Assembly: GCF_036850765.1 (NCBI RefSeq)
Contig: NC_089492.1
Location: forward strand, 288,584,590-288,648,589
Direction: 5' to 3'
Source of the DNA: Saccopteryx bilineata
Lineage: Eukaryota > Chordata > Mammalia > Chiroptera > Emballonuridae
Length of the DNA: 64,000 nucleotides
Below the pieces are notes generated by a model, which saw nothing but the letters and a program-made list of their open reading frames with translations, was not told where the DNA came from and made no database searches. Below are positions 10,265-21,663 of this stretch, piece after piece (positions within the stretch are counted from its first letter, which is position 1; every line of letters begins with the position of its first letter). The position numbers and the translations under genes were made by a program.

Positions 10265-10620
10265 TTAAACTTTTTTATTTATTTATTTTTTTACAGAGAC
10301 AGAGAGTGAGTCAGAGAGAGGGATAGACAGGGACAGACAGACAGGAACGGAGAGAGATGAGAAGCATCAATCATTAGTTTCTCGTTGCGTGTTGCAACAC
10401 CTTAATTGTTCATTGATTGCTTTCTCATATGTGCCTTGATCACGGGCCTTCAGCAGACCGAGTAACCCCTTGCTGGAGCCAGCGACCTTGGGTTCAAGCT
10501 GGTGGGCTTTCGCTCAAACCAGATGAGCCCGCGCTCAAGTTGGCGACCTCAGGGTCTCGAACCTGGGTCCTCAACATCCCAGTCCGATGCTCTATCCACT
10601 GCGCCACCGCCTGGTCAGGC
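10265..10620 (-). mobile_element. Full-length bat SINE (Rhin-1-like) with perfect target duplication
   Basis: On the minus strand this reads GCCTGACCAGGCGGTGGCGC (tRNA-derived head with A box). The B box is visible on the plus strand as GGTCTCGAACC at 10553-10563. Body modules follow, then TTCATTGATTGC inverted, a GA-rich stretch and an A-rich tail, here TTTTTTATTTATTTATTTTT on the left. The flanking 18-bp repeats are identical, so the insertion is relatively young. Any Pol III transcript would run leftward. Confidence 0.9.
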
Positions 10621-10638
10621 TGACACATACATTTCTTT
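10621..10638. repeat. 18-bp target-site duplication, right
   Basis: Second identical copy of TGACACATACATTTCTTT, adjoining the SINE head. Confidence 0.9.
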
Positions 10639-10639
10639 G

Positions 10640-11940
10640 TGCTCAACATTTTAATTACAGCATTTCACAGCTTTATGGTGGACGCTGCTAGCCACATACG
10701 CAACCTATCTTCCCCATCCAAAACTATCCCTACCTCACAGAGCCATGAGCTGGGGGGGGGGAGTGTGCATGTGGAGGTGGGGGTGGACCCGGCCGGCCAC
10801 GTTCTCCCATCGCCCTCCGTGGGGATCCTTCAGGAATGGGTGGATGACCCAGTCCTGGATCCGGAGGCCAGGGAGGAGTGGGGGGGGGCTGCCAGGGGCA
10901 TTTCTCACTGTCAGGAGCTGCGGGACCGCTCCTCTCTCCCTCCCCACGACGCGGCTGCGCGTAGCCGCGAGCCCGGATGGCTACAGTCACCACACTCCCA
11001 CCCTCAATGACGGCTGAGCGGACAGCTGGAGAGAACCCGGGTCCCCGGCCACACGGCTGAGCCTCTGAGCGGACGCACGCCGTTCTGCACTCCCTCTGGC
11101 TTTCCTTGTCACGACCACACAGACTCCGTTCCGAGCTGCTCCCCGGGTGGGCGGCCCTGCCCCCTGAAGACCCGCAGCCACCGCCTGCCAGCCTGAGATG
11201 TAAGTCTCCAAACCACATTTCAATAAATCCCTTGTTTCTCTTCCCCGACCCTCTAATCAGGATCAGGTGAAGGGAAAATAAAAACAAAATCTTTCTGGAA
11301 GAAACAACAGAAGGCCCTAAACGGAAACCTAGGTGACACAACAGCTCTCAGACTGGAGTTCACAACAGGGCTGAGTGACCCTAACTCAGTATCAAGGAAC
11401 AGGGAAATGTTTTAATGATCTCACGCTCCTAACGGGGGAGGAAACGGGTTCCGCGGGAGGCGAACTCCCTCAGCTACAAGGTTTCCCTGTAAATTGCAAT
11501 GCTCAACTTGAGCTGAGGAGGAGAGGGGACACCTCTTCCTGTTTGATGACATTCCCTGACGTGTGGCCTTTCACTATCGTCATAAAAAGGCAGTAAATTA
11601 GGCAGGCGCTGTAAAATACCATGGGAACCGACTGGGATCAACCATGAGAAGCTGCATCTCCCACTGAAGCCTCGAAGAGGAGAGACGTGACCTGTATATA
11701 TATATATAGGTCAGTCCTCGGGGGCTGGGCCCCTGGCTGAGGTGAAGGTGGGATGTCATTCACTGCTGAAGGTGCCACACGCAAAGCAAGAGGACAGGGG
11801 GCCACAGAACTGGGAGAACAGGGCTGCCCCCTCCTAGAATGGTCCTCTCAGGGAGGGGTCTGCTGGTGCTCACTATACAGTCTGACACGGTCAAGGTCAG
11901 CCCAGCTGGCAATGTGGGATGACGGTGATGACGGCCAATA
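10640..11940. other. GC-rich unassigned tract with a CpG-bearing pocket
   Basis: The part from about 10925 to 11160 has more CpG than its surroundings but is too short and mixed to call a CpG-island promoter. A (TA)7 run lies at 11695-11708. A 203-aa minus frame over 10730-11341 has low-complexity proline/glycine composition and no splice support. No repeat family is assigned. Confidence 0.4.
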
Positions 11941-11947
11941 GGACTCA

Positions 11948-12228
11948 AGTTCATCTGAGCACCTACTGTGTGTACGGGGCATGGCTGAGTTCGTGCTTGG
12001 TCAACGTTAACAAGAGCGTATCTGTGCCAGGCCCTGGGCCACAGGCTTTAAGTGCCTTCCTGCATTGAATCGTCTTAAGAACCTTCTCAGTCCCTGTCAT
12101 TCCAATCAGCTCCACCTTCACGCAGAAGGGACAGGCTCAGAGAAGCCAGGAGAGATGCTTCGGGTCACAGTGTCATACTGGAGGTGCCGGGGCTGGAACC
12201 CAGAGCAGTTTCATTTTGCGCTGATCAG
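11948..12228 (-). mobile_element. Near full-length MIR SINE
   Basis: GAGCACCTACTGTGTGTACG, GCCAGGCCCTGGGCCACAGG, CTTTAAGTGCCTTCCTGC, ATTGAATCGTCTTAAGAACC, CAGAAGGGACAGGCTCAG and GGGGCTGGAACCCAGAG are in the exact order of an inverted MIR including its 3-prime tail. About 280 bp, a well-preserved length for MIR. Confidence 0.85.
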
Positions 12229-12374
12229 CTCGGCTCCAACGCTGGATACGTGGATGGATGAGACTCCTGACTCAGTTTGTTGGATGGTCTCTCAATCAAG
12301 AAGACTTGGACCCAAGAGCACATTTCTCTGAAGAACATGAGTCCTGGTCCTCTGGAACTAGCGCCTTGGACCTT

Positions 12375-12376
<2 letters not shown>

Positions 12377-12412
<36 letters not shown>
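12377..12412 (+). repeat. (GT)18 microsatellite
   Basis: A pure GT run of about 18 units, probably length-polymorphic. Confidence 0.95.
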
Positions 12413-12413
<1 letters not shown>

Positions 12414-13185
12414 CTCACTGACCAATGTCTTCAGGGTAAACTACCAGGGACACTCACCAACTCTGTGGCCTCCCTCTGGGTGTCTGAGTGCCTAATTAGC
12501 AGGAAAAGGTGTCACTTCAAGATAGGAGTACCGGTCAGCCTTGAGGCCTTATTTGCTCTGTTGATAAGCTGGCCTAAGAACGGGGGAGAGAGGACTCAGG
12601 TCCTTCTGGAAACTTCCCCAAGCTCCTAAAGTCATCTTATCCTTTCTTTGGCTCCAAGAAGGGTCATCTCGAGCCACTTCGGGTGGAGGGATGTCTATAT
12701 GTTCAGAAGTCCGCACAGGGGGATGACGAGCCCCTAAGGTTTCTTCCTGCCTCACCTGACTCTTTGCACCTGCACTTTTGAGCTCTGCTGCTTCTTCTCC
12801 CACTGGAGGGGGTGGGGCTGGCAGGTGCACCCTGCTGACAGTCAAAGACAGACTGAGGCTCCTCAGCCAAGGACAGTCTTTTTGTGACCTATGGATCTCA
12901 GTGTCCTGGGCTCCAGGCCACTGCACAGTCCCAGATACCCCTTGGCTGGAAACAGAGGTCAAGGCCACTAAAGCAGCCTGCAGCCAAGCCCAGAGGAGGC
13001 CTCGGCTGCGTGCCTGGCTCCTCCTCTTGGCTCCCGGCAACAGCCACACTTCCCTGTGGGAAGGGCTATTTATAAAACAGGAAGAGCAGCTGCGGGTACG
13101 CGCCACCCCAAGAGCTCAACCCTCCACGTCTTGGAAGGAAGACTTCCCTGCAGGTGACACCTGTGGGATGGAGAGACTTATTCAG
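12413..13185. other. Unassigned unique sequence
   Basis: No repeat or exon recognised. Two long chance frames, 185 codons minus and 140 codons plus, overlap antisense to each other over 12549-13200, a pattern of GC-rich non-coding DNA. Confidence 0.4.
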
Positions 13186-13187
13186 GA

Positions 13188-13335
13188 GACAGATTTATAA
13201 TAAACAGTTTTCTTTTATAGAGCCCCAAATATTTGCACAAAAACGAGCCCTTCGTATAACCTGCTCCATTTATCTCCCCGCTGTCACCAGGCAGATCGCT
13301 CCCTTTTATTACTTTATTTTCCAGTTCCCTGGCTT
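13188..13335. promoter_or_regulatory. AT-rich island, candidate regulatory element
   Basis: TTATAATAAACAGTTTTC, CCAAATATTTGCACAAAAAC and CTTTTATTACTTTATTTTCC form a short AT-rich block with no recognised repeat. It contains a TATTTGCACA word. Function is inferred from composition. Confidence 0.25.
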
Positions 13336-13990
13336 CCACTCTCATCTCTCTCTCCTCATGACCACGGCAGCTGTCACTCTGGTGGTCCCGTCCTCCATCC
13401 CCGTCGCGCTTCTCTGCCCGCTAGTGGCCACCCCCACCAGCTCAGGGGACTTGGCCTCTGTCTGGGGCCCCCTCCACTCCTCCAGGATTTTAGGGAGCAT
13501 CGAGAATGTGTCACTGGAGAAGGACCTCTCACCCAAAACGCCTGCAGTCACAGCCCAGGACCTGGCTTGCCTTTTCAGCACTCTGGACAGCACTCCCAGG
13601 GGCCAGCACGTTCCCTGACTTGACCTTGGCCTGGGCGGATGTCCACAGAGCCCCTGACGAGGCCTCCCTGCCTCACCTCTCCCACTTAGTTTTTCTAACA
13701 CTGTAATGTAAGCCCCACGTGACTGCTAACCTTCTACACCTCGAGATGCAGCGTGGTACCAGAGAGGTGCAGGAAGAAAGGAGCGATTTTAATTTCAAAG
13801 TTCTGCCTTCGTTCATCCAGGTGCTCTCTGGGTTTATACAAACAGAACACCCCGCTTGAAATGCCACTCTGGATTCCGCGTGTGCAGCCGCGCCTCTCAC
13901 GTGCCACTGTTTTGGTTTCTCTCGGCAACGGGAGCCTTTGTGTTTTAATATTCAGAAGCACAAGGAAGCAGGAAAATTATAGGCGAGGAC
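13336..13990. other. Unassigned unique sequence
   Basis: No repeat family or exon recognised. Confidence 0.35.
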
Positions 13991-13991
13991 A

Positions 13992-14001
13992 CCCAGGCTT
14001 G
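13992..14001. repeat. 10-bp target-site duplication, left
   Basis: CCCAGGCTTG, repeated exactly at 14080-14089, flanking a T-headed insertion. Confidence 0.75.
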
Positions 14002-14079
14002 TTTTTTTTTTTTTTTTTTTTTTTTTAATATTTTAAGAGTTTATTTGAGCCAAACTGACATTGCCAGGAAGCAAGATCT
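14002..14079 (-). mobile_element. Short 5-prime-truncated retroposed insertion with poly(A)
   Basis: A 78-bp insert starting with 25 T and ending in GCAAGATCT, bounded by 10-bp repeats. On the minus strand it reads as unique sequence, an AATAAA-type signal (CAAATAAACTC), then AATATT and poly(A). That is the layout of a retrotransposed RNA 3-prime end. The source, an L1 3-prime end or a cellular mRNA, is not identified. Confidence 0.65.
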
Positions 14080-14174
14080 CCCAGGCTTGGTTTTTCATCA
14101 TTCAAGTTAACTTTGGCTGAGTTGAGGGAAAACATCCTTTTAAAGGGGTAGTGAATGGGAGTAATAGTATCTCA

Positions 14175-14385
14175 CATGTACAAAGCACGGGTGTTGGCAA
14201 CGCTGTCTCACACCCCTGATCTCATTAGCTTTCCACAGCGGTCCTGTTCAGAACGTTCCACAAACAGCTACTGGAGGCGCTGGGTAGGAACGGCAAGCTG
14301 GAGGAGGCCCGTTTGGTGAGTGGAGAAACTGAGGCCAAGGGCGTGTGGCTGGCTCAAGGTCACACCATGGTGGCCAGCTGTCTCT
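14175..14385 (-). mobile_element. MIR SINE
   Basis: CTGATCTCATTAGCTTTCC, GGAGAAACTGAGGCCAAGGG and GGCTCAAGGTCACACC follow the inverted MIR. The middle segment is diverged. Confidence 0.75.
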
Positions 14386-14389
14386 TCCC

Positions 14390-16560
14390 CCATGTCCTCC
14401 ATACCCCTGAAGTGACCTTCCACCTCTTCTCCCCTCAGACACACGTCCTCCGATCTGAAGTGCCCTGTGAACCCCTCCCCAGGACGGTGCTGACTTTTGA
14501 GGAGAAATAAAGCCCAGAGCAAAAGGAGAAAAGCCCTAAAATTAGCAGTAGCCTCCATCTGCGGAGCATGTACATCTCGCCGAGAAGTGCGCGTGTCCCC
14601 AGCGTGCATTGCTGCTCCAGACCTTAACAGTCCTGAAAGCATCTTAGTCCCGCTTGATCGCCGAGAACGGATGTTCGGAAGATGCCAGGGCTCTGGTTAT
14701 CTTCACGCGTGGGCAGCCTGTGCCACAGCCCGAGTGCCCATCGCCACACCATCTCTCCCGGTTGTCTCTGGGGGCACTTCTGGGCCCTGGCCACCAGGAG
14801 GACGTGAGGCGTGTGAGGCCTGGCTGGCCCTTCCCGTGGTTGGCTGGGTTCTTCGTCTTCCGAGGGCGCTCCTGGGGCAAGCAGCAGAGCACGTTGGGCT
14901 CTAACCTCCCAGGTCCGGAGGCTGCCCCTCTGCCCGGCATGGTCATGCCATTCGGATGGGAAGCTGCCGGATGGGGGGCGGCTTGGTGACCCCCACGACA
15001 CTGCCATCGCTTCAGCAAACATGCTGCCGCATGGGGGAACGAATGAGTGAGTGAATGGATGCGTGAGGCAGAGGGTCTGACTCTGCAGGGGCCACAGAAA
15101 GACTACGGAGGTCAGGAGATGCCGCACCTGCCCTGGCTGAGAGCGCTGGTCCCGAGTGGGGGTGCCCCTGCGGTCTCCCTCCTGCTCCCCACTTCCAGCA
15201 CAGTCTGCAGCGCCTGCTGGCCAGGACGGAGAGGCGCAGCGGGGCCCAGGGCCTCTGGGGCTCAAGGTGAGTGAGGAGGCGGCGAGACTCAGGGCGGCAC
15301 CACAGCCCAGCAGGTCATTGTGACTTGACGCTCACAGCGCAGCGGGGGCTGGGCAGGCTGATGGGGGATCGTCCCGGGCTCTGTCTGGGGGGTGGTGTCG
15401 TGTACAGCTTCTTGAAATTTGTTCCTGTTGGTGATGGTGACAAGCCATCAACAGCTCTGAGCGAGGAATGTCAATGACGTGGGAGGCGGTGTTTAAGTGG
15501 TGGCTTTGGGGAGCCTTTGCGGCTGTTACATGTCTGGGGAGCTGTTCTGGGAAGGTCGCGCGGTGACTCCATTGTCATTACGTACCAAATACTTCAATCT
15601 TCCGGGATGGAGCTGGCTCCAGCACGGAGGAATCATCTTTTCTCCTTTTTATGTTGTCCGGTTCGTCTCCGGGGACTGGTGGACACAGAAGAGGACGGGC
15701 AGGAACAGACAGCTCGGGCTGCCATGGGACACGCCTCGTCAGAGCCGTGGATGGGGAGGCGTCAGGGGACGTGGCACGAGCCCCCAAGGCCCTCTGGAGA
15801 AGCCCCGGGGGGGCTGAAAGGGGCCCCTCGCATGGTTTTGACCCTCAGTCCATCCAATCCAGCCAAATTGACCCTATGCACAGCCTGGACCGGCCTTGGG
15901 CTTCTGCTCACACGGTCATTTCTCCCTCTGTCCGCCCACCCCGAAGAGTCCTGCCCACCCCCGCCACCTACGCTCTTCTCCAACGAGAGACGGAGAGGCG
16001 AGAGCTGGCGCGGTGGGTGTGATTCATCGGGCCCTTAATCACATGCTTTCCGTGCGGACCTCCCATTCCCCGCTCGGCAATGGGGCTTAAATCTTGTTCT
16101 ATTTAACTTGTCCCCAATTTGTCACCACCTCCTTGTGGGCAAAGGACCATATCCTGTACGCTTCCACAGGGGCGGAACGTAACGGCTGCCGCATCTGGGC
16201 CTCTGTGCGTCCCCTCCCTTGTGGCCTGGCCAAACCTCAGCTCTGGCTTTGCCACCCGCAGGGCCCACCCCTGGCTGAGCGGGGCCTCTCCTGTCTGCTT
16301 TGGGACCAGCCTCCCCCCACTGCTAGGACCCCCCCCACACTGCCCCTCCCTTCACAGCCCCAGGCACACTGGGGGTCTCGAGTCAATGAGCAGATAGCAG
16401 GCGGAGCTCCAGCTAGGACTCTGTTGTGGCCCTGCATTCTTACTGCAAGGGGAACAGCAGCTGGCCTTGTGGCTGGACACCAGAGTCACACACTCATCCC
16501 TGGGTCACCCAAAGATTAGACACCATAGCCTGATGTCTTCCCACTTCCTCTCTCCCGGGT
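14390..16560. other. GC-rich unassigned tract
   Basis: No repeat family is recognised. A strong splice-donor-like word CAAG|GTGAGTGAGG lies at 15263-15276, but no matching acceptor or reading frame with recognisable protein content was found upstream. A tetranucleotide-like GAATGAGTGAGTGAATGG stretch lies near 15040-15060. Frames of up to 213 codons here are considered chance. Confidence 0.4.
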
Positions 16561-16564
16561 TTAC

Positions 16565-16720
16565 TCATCTTTAGGTCACGAGTCTGATTGGGTGCCTGCT
16601 GATGCCATGGATGGGGGATGAACGCTGAGACGTCTAAGATAGGTCCCCGTCTTCAGGAAGCACTCACTTGGGGTGGGAGACAAGATCAGAGCGCGTAGGA
16701 CGATTAACAAAGAACATAGG
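16565..16720 (-). mobile_element. L2-like LINE fragment
   Basis: GGGTGCCTGCTGATGCCATG, then CCCCGTCTTCAGGAAGCACTC and GGGTGGGAGACAAGATCAG, parallel the inverted L2 segment (ccctgccctcaaggagctcac, gggggagacagac). Confidence 0.45.
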
Positions 16721-16724
16721 CCCT

Positions 16725-18220
16725 TTGGTGGAGGGGAGCAGCCCCGGGGTGGGTGGTTCCCAGAGTGGGAACTCTAGGGGGAAGGGGAGCCCAGCTGTGG
16801 CGCTTTGCTGCCCCCGGCCCCAGAATCACCCCCACTGCCTTCCACTTCCCGGAAACCTTTCATCTGAGATGCCTTACTAACCTGCAAAGGGCAGTCATGC
16901 CCCCCGGGCCCCAGCGGGGCAGCTCCAGCCCTCCACCTGCTGGTTTCCTGAATCCAGCCTCTGCATGGTTCACGGTCTCCCAAAATGTCAGCGAGGCCAC
17001 GCCAAGGCAGGCACCTTTCTGCCTGCGCACAGTGAGCCCTGAGCACGTGGGGCCAGCAGCATCACAGGCTTGATCAGGGCTTGGCAAGGCTGAATGGGCC
17101 TCCATCCAGGCCCACGAGCGCAGCGGGGAGGGTACCTGACAGGCGCAGCCAGGAACGAGCCTACAGCCACATGCAGCTTTCGTTAGCCACAGTCAACCGA
17201 AGTCTGGCTACCCTGGGACACCTGTCACATTCCAGTGTCAGGCAGAGCCAGCCTCCTGCCCTGTCACACGCAACCCAGTCAGGCTCAAGCCCCTGGGCTG
17301 GGGCAGGGGGGACCTTCCCTGTCCCCCTGAGTCCTGGCTCAGCCTTGGGAACAGGGCTGTGTGTGTGGCACCCTATACGCAGGTCATTTAGGTTGAAACT
17401 GAAAACGGCAGGCTTCCCAGCTGGGGCCGAATCCCGCTCCCGGGGAGGGGCAGAGGCCAGGTCGGGTCTGCGTGGGGCCCATGGCTCCAGGTGCCTCCCC
17501 TCCTTGGGGGCAGGGCTGTGTATGAGCCCCCACCCCCATGCCCAGGCTCTCTGCAGAGGAGCTGTGCCCTGTCACTTTGAACGGCAGAAAATGGACCATT
17601 TGAGGTGTTGGGGTCTCCCCACAGTAGAGATGAAGGCTGAGTGGGAGCTCACGGATGCTTGCACCACATCCGTGCTGCTCACCATTGTGTCCCCAGCACT
17701 CAGTGCCTGTCTGCAACTTCCTTTCATCTGATGATTTTGTTAAGCATAAACTCCGGTGCCCAGCACTGTGTACACATAATCGGGTCATGCAGGAGTGATC
17801 AAGAAAGACCCTGCCTACCTGCAGGTACTGGTGGGAGGGAAGGGGTAGGGACAGGGACAGGGGCAGTGACAGGGAAAGAGGAGGACCTGGATAAACCGTA
17901 TTGTCTCACCCCCCAGAGCCCGACTTCAAGGTCTATGCACTGAACAAGCAGTGTGGGTGTTTGAGAAGTCCTTGTGTTTGTGCTGCTGTGTGTGTGTGTG
18001 TGTGCACGTGAATATGAGTATGCACACAGGATCCCTTGCTGGTCTGTGCTTTTGTTAAGAAACGTCCCCTCACCAGGAACCTGCTCACCAGGCTAAAGTC
18101 GCTCTTCTTCCTGGAACTCATTCCGGGTGCAGCAGGCAGAGAACTGGCCCCACTTGGTGTGAGGGGGAGGCTCGGGGACCACCTAGTACCACCCTCTCGC
18201 CTCCCAGGGGAGAAGGGAAA
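16725..18220. other. GC-rich unassigned tract with short TG run
   Basis: No gene recognised. A TG-rich run lies at 17984-18004. A 216-codon plus frame at 17081-17731 has a 134-codon minus frame opposite its 3-prime half and no family signature; it is treated as chance. Confidence 0.4.
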
Positions 18221-18227
18221 GCCCGAG

Positions 18228-18440
18228 ACAGGTGAGGCAATGGTGGTAAATGACAACAGCCCCCACATATCAGGAATGGCCCCCAGGGGCCCACACGAGT
18301 CCCCGCAGGCCTGTGGGAGAGCCAGCCCCACCCGGCTTCACAGACAGGAAAGGGAAGCTCGGAAAAGCCAAGTGACCTGCTCAAGGTCACACAGCCTGTC
18401 GGTGGTGGAGAGCCAGGGGGGACTCGGGCTTGAGCTCTAC
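18228..18440 (-). mobile_element. MIR SINE
   Basis: AGACAGGAAAGGGAAGCTCG, AAAAGCCAAGTGACCTGCTC, AAGGTCACACAGCCTGTCGG, TGGTGGAGAGCCAGGG and GGCTTGAGCTCTACC are the inverted MIR core and 5-prime region. Confidence 0.8.
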
Positions 18441-18699
18441 CCTGCTCTGCAAGGTCACCGGGACACAGGGCAGTGGCAGCCGGACCCTGGACCCCACGCC
18501 CAGTACTGGGCTCTCCTCCCTGTCTGCACCATGGCCTGGCCTGCAGCCACCTCCATCCTGCAGCGCAGGGCAGGCCTGGGCTGGGGCTTGGGCTGGGGGA
18601 GAGGAGCCCCGAGGGGGCCCCAGGCCAGGAGCCGCCCTGAGGGACTGGGAGGCCAGGGCGCCCTTCCTGCTGCCTGGCTCGAGCTCCAGCGCCGAAGGG

Positions 18700-18800
18700 C
18701 TTTGATTTGCTGTTAACACCCCAAGTTGAGCGGAGCCTCATGAATCATTCATGAAGGTGCTACAACGAGATCATTATTTTGAGTGTTGAGTGTCAGGAAA
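18700..18800. promoter_or_regulatory. AT-rich island with a perfect 17-bp palindrome
   Basis: TTTGATTTGCTGTTAACACC, then TCATGAAT-C-ATTCATGA at 18738-18754, a perfect inverted repeat around one base, then GATCATTATTTTGAG. The palindrome resembles a paired POU-homeodomain site (ATGAAT/ATTCAT half-sites). No repeat family recognised. Binding is inferred. Confidence 0.35.
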
Positions 18801-18900
18801 ACAGTGTCTGACGGGTAAACATGATGTCTGATGACAGAACAGCCGATGGGGTGACCCAGCAGCAGGGCACCTGCCATGCTGCTGGGAATTTTTAAACATG

Positions 18901-18915
18901 AAAAAAAAAAAAAAA
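18901..18915 (+). repeat. Poly(A) tract
   Basis: A run of about 15 A after ACATG, with no recognisable retroposon body. Confidence 0.8.
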
Positions 18916-18917
18916 TT

Positions 18918-19965
18918 CAACCCGGGCTCAGGGAAGAGCCGCAGACTCACGACAAAGCCTCTTTGGTGGGCTTCAGGTGCGCGGGGCTGGAAGGGTGCGG
19001 ACACACGCTGACCAGCTGACCAGGAGTGGCGCAGCCATGGGGCCCTGGCCATGTGTCCCCTCTGCCACACTGAACACAGGCTTCTTGGTCAAACGGCTCC
19101 TGCTCTTGCTTTCTCTTAGAACCCCCCACATCAATGTCCTCTGGCCGAGCCACGGAGGCTCCAGCTTTGTCCGTCCACCTTGCAGCAGGCCAAGGGCCAG
19201 GCCTCTCCCTGGAGATCTCAGCCCACCTGCCGGACCTGTGGCTGCAGAGCTCCCCCGCCCGCCCCCAGGTGGCTGGCCGAGTGGGAGCCACTCTCCAGGA
19301 GCAGACAGGTTGTCAATAGCCTCACCACATGCATTATTTAAGCAGAGCAAGGTGAACCTTGGCCGCACCCTTGAGCTCAGATCAAATTGATGGTTAGAGT
19401 GGAAGCTACAAGCAATCAGATTTTCTAAAAAGAGAGATGCTGAGGGGACCACACAGGTCAAAGGTGATCCTGCTTTGAGGGTGGGGTGGCTCCTTTCCTG
19501 CCACCAGCTTGTCAGGGAGCCCCCTCCACCCTTGCCTCCCGAGGACAGACCCTCCTGTCATGCAGTCGTGAGCCCCAGCTTCCCTGAGGCCTCCTCCTGA
19601 CCCTTTAGGCCCTGGCTCTCACGAGGGGAGGGGCTGCCAAAGTCACATTCCCGCTTCGCTTAGGGAAGACAGCCCGCTCTGAGAGTCCCCCAGGGGCCAG
19701 GCCCAGAGGCCCTGCCCTGGCTCTGTCCACCCTATTCACGCAGGGGTTTTTCTGGCAGCCTCTTCCGCCCACCCCGTGTCTACCATATCCCTCGCCTCTG
19801 GCAGGGCCAGCTCTGCCTGTCACCTGCTTCCTGTTCTCTTTGCAGATCACCTTCAAGCAGGCATGCGGAGGGGACACTAGGGGCAGCACCCAAGGGACAG
19901 GAGCGCCAGGGCTGCAGCCGGGACAGAATGTTCCAGCTGCAGGTCAGCAGCAGCAAAAGTAGAGC
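18918..19965. other. GC-rich unassigned tract
   Basis: No repeat recognised. An acceptor-like polypyrimidine TTCCTGTTCTCTTTGCAG ends at 19846 and a donor-like GCAG|GTCAGC lies at about 19940; the intervening ~95 bp has no recognisable protein content. Confidence 0.4.
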
Positions 19966-19989
19966 ATGGGTCTCTTGCAGGGCCAAGGC

Positions 19990-20325
19990 TGGACCCAGAA
20001 AAATTGGCTCCCTGACCCAGTTGAGGACACGGGCTCAGAACTGGAAGGGCCACAAGGTCATCCAGTCCCGCCTCCCACCAGCACAAGGACACCCTGGACT
20101 ACATCCGACGCGTTCCTGTTCTGCAACACTTCCAGGGACGGAGGCTTGCTCCCTTCCATACTCTCTGTCCCACTAAAAGCAAGTTGAGTCTCTACAAAGT
20201 TCTTTCTTAATCCGAGGTCAAATATACTATCCTAGAGAATCCACCATCATGTTCTCTTCTGGGTCCACAGAGAATAGGACTCTATCTGGAGGACATGTTG
20301 GTCCTTTAAATACTGAAAGACAAAT
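19990..20325. mobile_element. Ancient LINE-like remnant (CR1/L3 type?)
   Basis: GGGCTCAGAACTGGAAGGGCC, shown split as GGGCTCAGAACTGG and AAGGGCCACAAGGTCATCC, then AAGTTCTTTCTTAATCC and CTTTAAATACTGAAAGACA, resemble an ancient mammalian repeat whose consensus includes ctggaagggacc, agttcttcctga and tcaaatactttaagaca. Heavily diverged and boundaries uncertain. Confidence 0.35.
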
Positions 20326-20330
20326 TTACT

Positions 20331-20443
20331 CCATCCATCCATCCATCCATCATATATCATCCACCTATCCATCGATCCATCCATCTACCCACTCACCCAT
20401 CCAACTCCTCCCTCCCTCCCTTCCTCCTTCCCTCCTCCCTCCA
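20331..20443 (+). repeat. (CATC)n then (CCCT/CTTC)n simple repeat
   Basis: A compound tetranucleotide block: CCAT/CATC units interrupted by CATATATCATCC and CACTCACC, passing into CTCC/CTTC units up to about 20443. Confidence 0.9.
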
Positions 20444-20449
20444 TTTTTG

Positions 20450-21660
20450 AGGGCCTATTAAATGCTGACCCCACCTTAAGTCTGGAGGATGTAGCCTCTG
20501 CCCCAAGATCCTGCTCCCGGTGCTGGGCAGCTGTGTAACTGGAGTCGCGCTATAGCCTGAGTGTGGACTAGAGGAATGACAACAACATCTAAGGCCTCTG
20601 TAGCTCAACACTCCCAGCTCATTTCCCTAGTCACCCTGAGAGCTTCCCTCCTCATCCCGGGCAACCTTCTCTGCACAGCTCCTGGTCTACAGTGCTCCTT
20701 CCCAGCTCAGTGCCTAGAACTACACTGGGCATCATCTGGTCTGGACACAGTCCTCCCCCACTGGCTGGGCTGGGCAGGCCAGGCCCAGGGCCAGGGGCTG
20801 GTTCTTTGGCTCAGAGCTGCTGCAGGACAGAGTCCCCCGGGGTTTGAGGCAAGTGGTGGGGACCGTCATCCCGCATTCCCATCCCCGGGAGGGGAGAGTG
20901 TGTTCGTGCCAGTAATGTGAAGCACCCTCTTCCGAGTGCCTTTGTGGATCACGTCTGGCTGCTTTTCATGCACCAGAGGACATTCAAGCAAGCCCCTGGT
21001 GAGCTCCATTGAGAAGTTCTCCCGGCTACTCAGAACCTTAGCTCCTGAATGTCAGGCATGCTGACGGGAATTGTCCAGATAGTCTAATGGCAGTGGAGTC
21101 CGGGAGCTTCTGGTTTCTCATCGGCTACAGATGGAGTGTCCCTTCCCATGGAGTGTCGAGGAGACAGGAAAGCAGGAGAACCAGTCGGGGTGACTACTGT
21201 GGGAGCACTGTGCATGGCTGGTGTCCTGCTGGGTCTCAGGTCCTCCCCACCACTCCTCTGTCGAGGCGGAGGTAGCCTCTGACCTCTGGTGTACCCTTTG
21301 CTGCTTCCTAGAAGGGCCCTGCAGAGAACCCCGTCAGCTGAGCCTGGCTGGAGGGGGCTGGGGGCTGGAACCTGGGGTCTTGGTTAGGATCAGGGCTGGG
21401 GGCCTGTCCTATGCTCCATTGACACCTGGCCAGCTCACCTCCCAGGCCACCAGGGCAGCCCTCTTACTGTCCACTCAGGGCCTCGCCTGGGTCATCCGAC
21501 TTCTAGTGTGCTGTCCACCCTTTTCGGAAGCCCTCCAACAAGCCACTCGCAAGGACAGAAGGTCAGGGGTGGGAGAGAGAAGACCAGGCAGGGGCAGGGC
21601 CACACGCCTGGGAGACCATGGTGTTGGCAGAGGACGACCAAGGACACTGGGCTGCTCCTC
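20450..21660. other. Unassigned unique sequence
   Basis: No repeat family or exon is recognised. The 148-codon frame at 21221-21667 has no family signature. Confidence 0.4.
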
Positions 21661-21663
21661 CCT

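Noticed and set aside
10925..11160. CpG-island promoter
   Set aside because: CpG is only locally raised; the stretch is short and no transcription unit follows.
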